From: an uncultured Agathobaculum sp.
GTDB taxonomy: Bacteria; Bacillota; Clostridia; Oscillospirales; Butyricicoccaceae
Direction of reading: 5' to 3'
Assembly (NCBI GenBank): GCA_944380945.1
Contig: CALWJG010000110.1
Location: 1 to 5,790 of the forward strand
Length of the DNA stretch: 5,790 bases
Program-made: the position numbers and the translations under genes
The notes under the pieces: generated by a model
Database searches by the model: none
What the model was told of the DNA's origin: nothing
The model's input: only the letters and a program-made list of their open reading frames with translations
Part shown: piece by piece, positions 1-5,768 of the stretch
Numbering within the stretch: the stretch's first letter is position 1
Layout: each line of letters starts with the position of its first letter

Positions 1-17
1 GCAAACTCCCTGCCGGA

Positions 18-944
18 TCACTCGATCTCCTCCGGCTGGCCGATGCGGCGGAACGCCGCTTCGATCGCCGCGCGGCCGGGCAGCCAGTCCGCCTGCGCGG
101 CCGCGCCTGCGGCTGCCGCGGCAAAACGCACCGTCTCGGGCACGGAAAAGCCGTATGTACGGGCGTAGATCCAGCCCGCGCTCATCGCGCTGCCCGCGCC
201 GACCGGCTGTGCAGCGTCCTCCGCCGCGGCGGGCGCCAGATACAGCGCGCTGCCGGACGCCGGGACAAACACCGCGCCCGCCCCGTCCAGCGCGATCAAA
301 ACACTGCGTGCGCCGGCGGCCTGCAGCTCCCGCGCGCAGGCGGCAAGCCCCGCAGGCGTGCGCGGCGCGCCGCCGACCAGTGCGTCCAGCTCGTTCAGGC
401 CGAGCTTGACCAGATCGGGCGCGCAGGGCAGCGCATTTTTGAGCGCGTCCCCTGCCGCGTCCACCAGCGTGCGCACGCCGCGCCCGCGCACCCGCCCGAG
501 CAGGCGGGCGTAAATATCCGCCGGAACGTCCGCCGGCACCGAGCCGGACAGCACCAGCCAGTCATCCCCGCCCAGCGTGTCCAGCGTATCCGCGAGCCGC
601 TCCAGCGCGTCGGCCGGGATGGCCGGCCCCGCGCCGTTGAGCCCGGTCTGCTCATGCGCGGAGATCTTGACGTTGATGCGCGTCATGCCGCGCTCCAGAC
701 GGCAGAAATCGTATTCCACGCCGGTATCCGCGAGCAGCGAGGCAAACATCGCCCCCGTGCGGCCGGCGATGAAACCGAGCGCGCGGGTCGGCAGCCCCAG
801 CGCCGCGCACACCAGCGAGACGTTGACGCCCTTGCCGCCCGGGTACAGGCGCTCCTCCCGCGTGCGGCACAGTGCGCCCGGGCGCAGCGCGTCCGTGCGG
901 ACCAGATAATCCAGCGAGGGGTTGAGGGTGACGGTGTAGATCAT
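18..944 (-). CDS. fruK: 1-phosphofructokinase-like PfkB-family protein with degenerate catalytic motifs
   Basis: This 308-residue protein has the usual length and N-terminus of the FruK/LacC branch of PfkB sugar kinases, which phosphorylate fructose-1-phosphate or tagatose-6-phosphate with ATP in the cytoplasm. Seen: TLNPSLD with Asp12, the first PfkB signature YPGGKGVNVS (34-43), GFIAGRTG (57-64), RINVKI (89-94), NGAGPAIP (103-110) and LSGSVP (132-137). The C-terminal half is abnormal: the usual GAGDS is GAGSA (249-253), so the catalytic Asp is Ser252; KPNxxE is KLGLNE (180-185), losing the Asn of the NxxE motif; and the usual S/T-x-G before the nucleotide loop is ALD (218-220). The start at 944 is chosen over an in-frame Met at 1007 because AAAGGAGG lies 8 nt upstream and the family N-terminus begins exactly here. 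The gene sits after a terminator, with no convincing promoter of its own. An AGGGAG just past the stop may be the ribosome binding site of a further minus-strand gene outside the window. Family assignment is firm; kinase activity is doubtful. Confidence 0.85.
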   Translation of the reverse strand: MIYTVTLNPSLDYLVRTDALRPGALCRTREERLYPGGKGVNVSLVCAALGLPTRALGFIAGRTGAMFASLLADTGVEYDFCRLERGMTRINVKISAHEQTGLNGAGPAIPADALERLADTLDTLGGDDWLVLSGSVPADVPADIYARLLGRVRGRGVRTLVDAAGDALKNALPCAPDLVKLGLNELDALVGGAPRTPAGLAACARELQAAGARSVLIALDGAGAVFVPASGSALYLAPAAAEDAAQPVGAGSAMSAGWIYARTYGFSVPETVRFAAAAAGAAAQADWLPGRAAIEAAFRRIGQPEEIE

Positions 945-952
945 GGCGGCAG

Positions 953-960
953 CCTCCTTT
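953..960 (-). promoter_or_regulatory. Strong ribosome binding site of the fruK-like gene
   Basis: The minus strand reads AAAGGAGG, a near-perfect anti-16S match, followed by an 8-nt spacer and ATG at 944-942. It decides the start in favour of 944 over the longer in-frame Met at 1007, whose extra 21 residues (basic, low complexity) do not resemble the family. Confidence 0.9.
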
Positions 961-1005
961 GCCTGTTTTCCGACCGGCCTGCGCCGGCAGCGGTTTTGGT
1001 TTGTC

Positions 1006-1040
1006 AAAAGCCGGACAGCGGCCTTACGCCGCCGTCCGGC
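1006..1040 (-). terminator. Intrinsic terminator of the CobW gene pair
   Basis: A 13-bp stem is formed by 1010-1022 and 1028-1040 with a 5-nt loop. One position is a G-U wobble when read as minus-strand RNA. On the minus strand it is followed by a short TTTT run (1009-1006). It begins 5 nt after the stop codon of the gene at 1046-1999, so it should end the CobW transcript before the fruK-like gene. The U run is short, so some read-through is possible. Confidence 0.8.
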
Positions 1041-1045
1041 CGGGT

Positions 1046-1999
1046 TCAGTTGAAGTAGACCAGGTCCTCTGCCGGCTTGTCCGCCGGCACGACCTCGATC
1101 GCGTGCAGCACCGGGCCCTCGCCGCGGTACTGCGGCAGCGCCTCGACCGTGATGGACGCGGTCACGCGCACCCAGTCGCGCTGCTTGAGGTCCTTTGCGC
1201 CCTCATAGCGGCAGATGAAGCCCAGAAAGCTGATATCCTCCGCGCAGCAGACCATGCCGAAACGGCCGGGCACGAACGAGCCCGCCGGCACATCCCTGCC
1301 CACATACGCCTGCCCGAGGAAGCGGACGGTCTTGCCGTCGTACTTGCCGGGGTCGCCCATGGCGTCGATATACCACAGGCCGTAGTCCTCGGGCGCGATG
1401 TCGATGACATCCGCGTCCACATCGAACGGCAGGGGCATATTGCGGTTGTAATCCTCGGAATTGCCGTCCACATCGTCCAGATAGATGGTCGCGCGCGGGT
1501 TCATCGCGCGGATGTTCTTCTGATAGAGCATCTCCTTGAGCGCGTCCGTGCAGCGGTTGAACACCACAAGGTCCGCGGTCGTGATGTGCTCGAACATCAT
1601 CGGCCCCATGTTGGCCGAATACAGTTCAAAGGTCGAGGCGTCCACCGTGGTCACGATCTGGTACAGCTCCCAGCGCGCCGGGAAGGCCGCGATCAGGTCG
1701 TCCAGCTTCCACATGCCGTTGTACTCGACAAGGATGCGGTCCGGGTCGTATTTCTGCTCCACGCGCTTTAAGATGTTGGGCGTCAGGCGGTCGGGCGACT
1801 CGATCGGCACGATGGCCGTGCCCAGACGGAGCATTTCGCGCTCGTCGTATTCCTCCAGCCCCTCCTCGCACAGCAGCAGCGCCGTGCGCTCATTTTCGGT
1901 AAAGCCCGGGTCGGCCAGGATCTCCTTGATGAACTGGGTCTTGCCGCTCTCCAGAAATCCGGTGAACACATACACCGGGATGGGTTCTCTGCTCGGCAT
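1046..1999 (-). CDS. CobW/P47K-like GTPase with C-terminal DUF1980/TIGR03943-like domain
   Basis: This 317-residue protein has an N-terminal COG0523-type P-loop domain: Walker A GFLESGKT (14-21), a Walker B-like ILVEYNG (89-95) aligning with ILIEPSG of the neighbouring CobW protein, and NRCTD (148-152) where the guanine-specificity motif NKxD is expected. The family's CxCC metal site is absent; the matching region reads LLCEEGLEEYD (42-52) with one Cys. Residues from about 205 onward (FLGQAYVGRDVP, then VPGRFGMVCCAEDISFLGF, 243-261) resemble the C-terminal domain of DUF1980/TIGR03943 (YcgQ-type) proteins, by recall and not by search. The start at 1999 is supported by a GAGGGGG run overlapping the upstream gene's stop codon about 8 nt before ATG. 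Only 13 bp separate the two genes, so they are surely cotranscribed and possibly translationally coupled. The role is probably metal-linked, as a partner of the upstream GTPase; the substrate is unknown. Confidence 0.8.
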   Translation of the reverse strand: MPSREPIPVYVFTGFLESGKTQFIKEILADPGFTENERTALLLCEEGLEEYDEREMLRLGTAIVPIESPDRLTPNILKRVEQKYDPDRILVEYNGMWKLDDLIAAFPARWELYQIVTTVDASTFELYSANMGPMMFEHITTADLVVFNRCTDALKEMLYQKNIRAMNPRATIYLDDVDGNSEDYNRNMPLPFDVDADVIDIAPEDYGLWYIDAMGDPGKYDGKTVRFLGQAYVGRDVPAGSFVPGRFGMVCCAEDISFLGFICRYEGAKDLKQRDWVRVTASITVEALPQYRGEGPVLHAIEVVPADKPAEDLVYFN

Positions 2000-2012
2000 C
2001 CTGTCCGCCCCC

Positions 2013-3110
2013 TCAGTCCACGCCGAACAGCTCGGCGATGCGGTCCTCGTCCAGCTCGGAGCCGATCACGCACAGGCGGCCGGTGTAGTCCGCCGCGCCG
2101 CGGCGGATCTCGGGCGCGCCGGGCACATAGTCAAAGTGCAGCCACGCGCCGCCGTCCGCCGCCGGGACGATGCCCTTGGCGCGCAGCACGGTGCCGAGCG
2201 ACGGGTCGCCAAGCGAGATGAGCGCGCGGTTGAGCTCCTGCTCGGTGTACGCCCGCGGCGTCTCCCTGCCCCACGAGGTGAACACCTCGTCCGCGTCATG
2301 GTCATGGTCGTGATCGTGGCAGCCGCAGGTGCAGCCCGGACCGTGCTCATGGTGGTGGTCGTGATGATGCTCGTGCTCATGGTCATGCTCGTGATGGTGC
2401 TCGTGCTCATGGTCATGCTCATGCTCGTGATGATGCTCATGCTCATGGTCGTGGTGATGGTGGTGATGCTCGTGGTGCGGCTCGTGCGCGATCTCGTCGA
2501 GCACCTCCTGCACCAGATCGCGGCTGCCCTCCATGGTCTGGAGCAGCTGCACGCCGGTCAGGTCCTTCCACGGGGTGGTGACGATGCGCGCGTGCGGGTT
2601 GAGGCCGCGCAGGATGCCGACCACCTCTTCCAGACGGTTCGCCGGGCACTCTGCCGTGCGGGACAGCAGGATCGCACCCGCGTGCGCCACCTGATTCTGG
2701 AAAAACTCGCCGAAGTTCTTGAGGTACAGCTTGGCCTTGAGCGCGTCGACGACCGTGACGAACGAGTTGAGCTGGACGTCCAGATGCGCGTTCTGCACCG
2801 CCGCGATGACGTCGGACAGCTTGCCCACGCCGGACGGCTCGATCAGGATGCGGTCGGGCGCGTACTGGTCGACCACCTCGTGCAGCGCGCGGCCGAAGTC
2901 GCCCACGAGCGAGCAGCAGATGCAGCCCGCGTTCATCTCGTTGACCACGATGCCGCTGTCCTTGAGGAAGCCGCCGTCGATGCCGATCTCGCCGAACTCG
3001 TTTTCGATCAGCACGACCTTTTCGCCTTTCAGGGCGTCCGCCAGCAGGCGCTTGATCAGCGTGGTCTTGCCCGCGCCGAGGAAGCCCGAAATAATATCGA
3101 TTTTCGTCAT
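2013..3110 (-). CDS. CobW/COG0523-family metallochaperone GTPase with His-rich tract
   Basis: This 365-residue cytoplasmic protein belongs to the COG0523 family (CobW, YciC, YjiA, ZNG1), GTPases that deliver or handle metals such as zinc or cobalt. Domains in order: Walker A GFLGAGKT (9-16), ENEFGEIGID (36-45), the metal-binding CICC (63-66), Walker B-like ILIEPSG (88-94), SRTA (150-153) where NKxD is expected (a degenerate guanine motif), a His/Asp/Glu tract (209-271) with 35 His in 63 residues, a CTCGCH cluster (260-265), and a CobW_C domain (about 278-363, from GRETPRAYTEQELNRAL). The start at 3110 has GAGG 8 nt upstream and places the P-loop at the family's usual position. It is first of a two-gene operon driven by the promoter at 3142-3170. 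The His tract suggests a zinc or nickel store or chaperone. The exact metal cannot be read from the sequence, and I recognise no clear Zur box upstream. Confidence 0.95.
   Translation of the reverse strand: MTKIDIISGFLGAGKTTLIKRLLADALKGEKVVLIENEFGEIGIDGGFLKDSGIVVNEMNAGCICCSLVGDFGRALHEVVDQYAPDRILIEPSGVGKLSDVIAAVQNAHLDVQLNSFVTVVDALKAKLYLKNFGEFFQNQVAHAGAILLSRTAECPANRLEEVVGILRGLNPHARIVTTPWKDLTGVQLLQTMEGSRDLVQEVLDEIAHEPHHEHHHHHHDHEHEHHHEHEHDHEHEHHHEHDHEHEHHHDHHHEHGPGCTCGCHDHDHDHDADEVFTSWGRETPRAYTEQELNRALISLGDPSLGTVLRAKGIVPAADGGAWLHFDYVPGAPEIRRGAADYTGRLCVIGSELDEDRIAELFGVD
2298..2486 (-). repeat. His-codon-rich low-complexity tract with 30-bp tandem unit
   Basis: This stretch encodes residues 209-271 of the CobW-family GTPase. 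Residues 231-240 and 241-250 are identical (EHDHEHEHHH), and at DNA level the 20 bases at 2371-2390 recur exactly at 2401-2420, a 30-bp period. The repetition probably arose by slippage or unequal exchange and makes the tract length likely to vary between strains. It is coding, not an independent repeat element. Confidence 0.85.
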
Positions 3111-3141
3111 TGTTTTCGCCTCATTCAGTTTGTTTTTTAAT

Positions 3142-3170
3142 AGTATACCACTTTTTCAGCAAAATGGAAA
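3142..3170 (-). promoter_or_regulatory. Promoter of the CobW operon (extended -10)
   Basis: On the minus strand, -10 TATACT (3147-3142) is preceded by TGG, giving an extended -10 element, and a -35-like TTTCCA (3170-3165) lies 17 bp upstream with 4 of 6 consensus matches. Predicted transcription starts near 3135, giving a leader of about 25 nt that contains the GAGG ribosome binding site of the gene at 2013-3110. Confidence 0.7.
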
Positions 3171-3179
3171 GCTTTTTGG

Positions 3180-3193
3180 TTAGCTTATGCTAA
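3180..3193. repeat. Small perfect dyad upstream of the CobW promoter
   Basis: TTAGC-TTAT-GCTAA has perfect 5-bp arms around a 4-bp centre, lies 10 bp upstream of the CobW -35, and includes the stop codon of the XRE gene. It could be an operator for a metal sensor or an activator site, or it may be chance. It lacks the G/C content and T run of a terminator. Confidence 0.3.
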
Positions 3194-3417
3194 TTCTTTC
3201 CGTGCGGCGGGCGGGGGTCGTCCGTCCGGCCGAGCAGATAGTCGGTCGAGGTATGGTAGTAATCCGCCAGCGCGCAAAGCACATCCAGCGGGACTGCATT
3301 GTATCCGTTTTCATAATTGCTGTATGCACTTCTTGTCAAGCCAAGCGCAGAAGCTATCTCCTTCTGTTTTACATCTTGATCCTGCCGCATGGCTTTCATC
3401 CGTTCTGTGACATTCAT
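3190..3417 (-). CDS. XRE-family helix-turn-helix transcriptional regulator
   Basis: This 75-residue protein is a single Cro/CI-type HTH_3 domain with a short polar tail. Seen: QKEIASALGLTRSAYSNYEN (18-37) forms the helix-turn-helix, followed by the conserved hydrophobic LCALADYYHTSTDYLLGRTD (47-66) typical of clostridial XRE regulators. The start at 3417 is chosen over an in-frame Met at 3453 because AGAGGTG lies 6 nt upstream of ATG, and the longer form would run through the -10 region and add non-family residues. It has no ligand domain, so it probably acts as a simple dimeric repressor. It is divergent from the exported hydrolase at 3599, and two matching dyads flank its promoter, suggesting autoregulation and possibly control of the hydrolase. 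Its codons are visibly more AT-rich than those of its neighbours, which hints at acquisition by transfer. It lies 80 bp upstream of the CobW operon on the same strand, so read-through into that operon is possible. Confidence 0.95.
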   Translation of the reverse strand: MNVTERMKAMRQDQDVKQKEIASALGLTRSAYSNYENGYNAVPLDVLCALADYYHTSTDYLLGRTDDPRPPHGKN

Positions 3418-3436
3418 GTGCACCACCTCTCGGGTT

Positions 3437-3463
3437 ATTATATGGTGACACAAATCTTGTCAT
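3437..3463 (-). promoter_or_regulatory. Probable promoter of the XRE regulator gene
   Basis: A perfect -10 TATAAT (3442-3437, minus strand) is present. The best -35 is ATGACA (3463-3458) at a short 15-bp spacing; at 17 bp no -35 match exists, so the promoter may be weak or activator-dependent. The predicted start is near 3430, giving a very short leader that barely includes the ribosome binding site. The dyad at 3446-3462 lies between and over these elements, a standard position for repression. Confidence 0.55.
3446..3462. promoter_or_regulatory. Putative operator 1, TGACA-N7-TGTCA
   Basis: Inverted repeat TGACA (3446-3450) and TGTCA (3458-3462) around a 7-bp centre, matching the neighbouring dyad at 3471-3487 at 15 of 17 positions including the centre. 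It sits directly upstream of the XRE gene's -10. The natural candidate ligand is the XRE protein itself, an inference from position and from the habit of this family. Confidence 0.6.
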
Positions 3464-3468
3464 TGACA

Positions 3469-3489
3469 TTTGACATAAATCATGTCAAA
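3469..3489. promoter_or_regulatory. Putative operator 2, extended TTTGACAT-N5-ATGTCAAA
   Basis: Perfect 8-bp arms (3469-3476 and 3482-3489) around AAATC, containing the same TGACA-N7-TGTCA core as operator 1. The two dyad centres (3454 and 3479) are 25 bp apart, not an exact multiple of a helical turn. The arms also resemble the Spo0A box (TGTCRAA), an alternative reading. Confidence 0.6.
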
Positions 3490-3518
3490 ATATCCTTAGC
3501 GCGAACGCAATATCACCA

Positions 3519-3547
3519 TTGACAAAGTCATACGCATTCATTATATT
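3519..3547 (+). promoter_or_regulatory. Promoter of the exported hydrolase gene
   Basis: A perfect -35 TTGACA (3519-3524) and -10 TATATT (3542-3547) are separated by exactly 17 bp, a near-consensus vegetative promoter. Predicted start is near 3554, leaving a leader of about 45 nt. The -35 overlaps a small dyad TGAC-AAA-GTCA (3520-3530), and the -10 is embedded in the long dyad at 3540-3569, so the promoter is likely strong but repressed. Confidence 0.85.
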
Positions 3548-3569
3548 TAGATTATCTTCTAAATATAAT
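3540..3569. promoter_or_regulatory. Perfect 12-bp-arm dyad over the hydrolase -10 and start site
   Basis: ATTATATTTAGA (3540-3551) and TCTAAATATAAT (3558-3569) are exact inverted repeats around TTATCT. The dyad contains the whole -10 and its centre coincides with the predicted transcription start. The transcript would therefore hold only half of it, so an RNA hairpin is unlikely and a repressor operator is the better reading. The arms are unrelated to the TGACA dyads, so a second, unseen regulator (for example MarR-, PadR- or BlaI-like) is possible. Confidence 0.65.
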
Positions 3570-3598
3570 CCCGCGACAAAAGGAAGGAGAAGAAACAG

Positions 3599-5740
3599 AT
3601 GAAACCAATCCTGTCCCGCCTGCTGGCCGGCGCGCTGGCCGCCGCCCTGCTGGCGCCGGGCGCGGCCTATGCCGCTACGCTGCCGGCAGACCCGCTCACG
3701 CCCGACTCCCTGTCCCCGCTGACGGTGATGCCCGACCCGCTGCAGCCCGATCTGCTCGCGCGCGCCGCACAGGCGGACACGCAGACCGCGCTGTCCGTCG
3801 AGGAGCGCGCCCAGCTGCTGCTCGATCCCAGTCTCGGCGTGACCAGCGTGCAGTACGCCATGATGGACCGCGGCACGCTGGTGGAGAACGGCACTGCCGG
3901 CGTATACAGCAAAACCGAAAACCGTCTGCTGACTACCGAGCACCTGTACGGCATCGGCTCGACCAGCAAGATGTTCACCACTGCGGCCATGCTGCGGCTG
4001 GCCGATCAGGGCAGGGTCGATCTGGACGCGCCGGTCACCGACTACATCCCGGAATTCACCATGGCGGACGCGCGGTACAAGGACATCACCGTGCGCATGC
4101 TGCTCAACCACTCCTCCGGCCTGATGGGCAGCACCTATGGCAACGGCTTTTTGTTTGACGACGCGGACACACAGGCGCATGACAGCCTGCTCGCCGACCT
4201 CGCGACCCAAACGCTCAAGGCCGACCCGGGCGCGTTCTCGGTCTACTGTAACGACGGCTTTACGCTCGCGGAGATCCTGATCGAGCGCGTCAGCGGCATG
4301 TCGTTTACAGCGTTCATCCATCAGGAGATCACCGGCCCGCTCGGCATGGAGCACACCAAAACCATGCAGGACGACTTTGACCGCGCGGACATCGCGCGCA
4401 CCTACAACCCCTACGCCCCCGAGCAGGAAACGCCGACCGACTCGGTCAACATCATCGGCACGGGCGGCGTGTACGCGACCGCCGCCGACCTGTGCCGCTT
4501 TGCGCAGGTGTTCACCGGCGAGGCGGACATCTTGACAGACGCCGCGCGCAACGCGACCTTCCACAGGGAATATGCAGACGGCCAGTGGCTGGATGTGGAA
4601 AACAATACGGTCGGCTACGGCCTTGGCTGGGACTGCGTCGACCTCTATCCCTTCAACCTGTATGGCATTCAGGCGGTCACCAAGGGCGGCGACAGCCTGC
4701 TGATGCACAATGCACTGATCGTGCTGCCCGAATACGGGCTGAGCGCCGCGGTCTCGTCCTCAGGCGGCTCGAGCGCCTACTGCCAGATGCTCGCCACCAG
4801 CCTGCTGCTCGACCAGCTGGAGGAAAACGGCGTCATCACCGAACGGCTGAGCGCGCTGGACAGCTTCACCGCTGCGGAGCAGACCGCGCTCGACGCGGAT
4901 ATGAAGCAGTATGCGGGCCTGTACGGCGATTCGACCCAGCTTCTGCGCCTGACCATGGACGACGCAGGCACGCTCACCATGGCCAACGCCTACGCCCCTG
5001 ACCAGACGCAGACCTATCTGTACTGCGGCGACGGCCTGTTCAAGCATGAGACCGGCGTGCTCGAGCTGCGCTTTATCGAGCAGAACGGCCGCACCTACCT
5101 GACCTACCGCGGCTATTCCGCGCTCCCCGGCCTGTGCGACCTGATCTCCGAGACCTACTATCTGGAAAAGCTGCCGGAAAACGAGATCACAGACGAGATG
5201 CAGGCCGCGTGGGCCGCGCGCGAGGGCAAGGCCTATGTCTCCGTGACCGACAAGGCCAGCTCGCAGCTGTATATGGCCGGCCTGCCCATGCTGGGCATCG
5301 GCACGGTGGAGGGCTACCTGCTCTCCAATCCGCTGACGAGCGCCAGCCGCGCAGACGTCGCCATCCAGATCCCGATGACGGGCGGCCGCGACACTTCCCC
5401 GTTCGTGTTCGAGACTGTGGACGGCGTGGAGTATGTACACTATTCCGACGGCGTGTACATGGATGCCACCGCCGTGCCGGACATCCACACCGGCGCGCGG
5501 TCGTACCTGACCATCCTGCCCAGCGGCTACAACCGCTGGTACAATCTGCCGCAGGTGCTGGACGGCAAGACCCTGACCGCCCAGCTGCCGGAAGGCGCCG
5601 GCTTTGCGGTGTTCAACGCCGCGGGACAGACGGTCTGCCAGAGCGCGGCCACGGACGACACGCAGGTCACCCTGCCGGGCGGCGGTGCGATCGTGTTCTG
5701 CGGCACGGCGGGCGACCGCATCCACCTGACGATCTCGTAA
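3599..5740 (+). CDS. Exported serine beta-lactamase/PBP-like hydrolase with large C-terminal extension
   Basis: This 713-residue protein begins with a signal peptide (basic N-terminus, hydrophobic core at about 8-20, likely cleavage after AYA at 25) without a lipobox. It should act outside the membrane. Residues about 65-405 form a beta-lactamase (PF00144) domain related to class C enzymes, D-aminopeptidases and esterases: SxxK as S121-T-S-K124, the second motif Y216-C-N218, and the third KGG (362-364) in place of KTG or the HxG common in this family. LLNHSSGL (168-175) and a glycine-rich IGTGGVYATAADL (286-298) are typical landmarks. Residues about 430-530 resemble the lipocalin-like domain found after such domains (YAGLYGDS...LRLTMDDAGTLTM). 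The last 180 residues are beta-rich and unrecognised. No transmembrane helix or LPxTG anchor is visible at the end. AAGGAG (3584-3589) is 9 nt before ATG. All three catalytic motifs are present, so it is probably active; the substrate (beta-lactam, D-amino peptide or ester) is unknown. Confidence 0.9.
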   Translation: MKPILSRLLAGALAAALLAPGAAYAATLPADPLTPDSLSPLTVMPDPLQPDLLARAAQADTQTALSVEERAQLLLDPSLGVTSVQYAMMDRGTLVENGTAGVYSKTENRLLTTEHLYGIGSTSKMFTTAAMLRLADQGRVDLDAPVTDYIPEFTMADARYKDITVRMLLNHSSGLMGSTYGNGFLFDDADTQAHDSLLADLATQTLKADPGAFSVYCNDGFTLAEILIERVSGMSFTAFIHQEITGPLGMEHTKTMQDDFDRADIARTYNPYAPEQETPTDSVNIIGTGGVYATAADLCRFAQVFTGEADILTDAARNATFHREYADGQWLDVENNTVGYGLGWDCVDLYPFNLYGIQAVTKGGDSLLMHNALIVLPEYGLSAAVSSSGGSSAYCQMLATSLLLDQLEENGVITERLSALDSFTAAEQTALDADMKQYAGLYGDSTQLLRLTMDDAGTLTMANAYAPDQTQTYLYCGDGLFKHETGVLELRFIEQNGRTYLTYRGYSALPGLCDLISETYYLEKLPENEITDEMQAAWAAREGKAYVSVTDKASSQLYMAGLPMLGIGTVEGYLLSNPLTSASRADVAIQIPMTGGRDTSPFVFETVDGVEYVHYSDGVYMDATAVPDIHTGARSYLTILPSGYNRWYNLPQVLDGKTLTAQLPEGAGFAVFNAAGQTVCQSAATDDTQVTLPGGGAIVFCGTAGDRIHLTIS

Positions 5741-5747
5741 GCCTGCG

Positions 5748-5768
5748 CCCGCCGCACACAGCGGCGGG
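5748..5768 (+). terminator. GC hairpin after the hydrolase gene, probable terminator
   Basis: CCCGCCGC (5748-5755) and GCGGCGGG (5761-5768) form a perfect 8-bp stem with an ACACA loop, 7 nt after the stop codon. No T run follows in the 22 bases left in the window, so it is a weak intrinsic terminator at best, or a transcript-stabilising hairpin. Confidence 0.55.

Noticed and set aside
974..987. CCGGC-CTGC-GCCGG dyad in the fruK-like leader
   Set aside because: A 5-bp GC stem is expected by chance in DNA of this composition and has no matching alternative structure to suggest attenuation.
979..1007. Promoter for the fruK-like gene using TTGACA at 1007-1002 (minus)
   Set aside because: At 17 bp spacing the -10 position is GCGCAG, with no TATAAT-like element nearby. 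The TTGACA is part of the terminator tail.
1000..1008. TTTGTCAAA, an exact Spo0A-box match
   Set aside because: It overlaps the T run of the CobW terminator and has no associated promoter; a 9-bp match is weak alone.
2298..2486. CRISPR-like or satellite repeat array
   Set aside because: The repetition follows codons of a His/Asp/Glu tract inside an intact CobW protein, with no unique spacers between units.
1536..3140. Very long plus-strand open frame (534 codons) across the CobW pair
   Set aside because: It is the antisense shadow of two well-conserved minus-strand proteins. Its valine/methionine-rich middle is the reverse reading of the His codons.
3485..4708. Long minus-strand open frame opposite the hydrolase gene, and a similar one at 4760-5776
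   Set aside because: Both are shadows in GC-rich DNA. They have biased composition (Arg, Val, Gly, His) and no family motifs, while the plus strand encodes a clear exported hydrolase.
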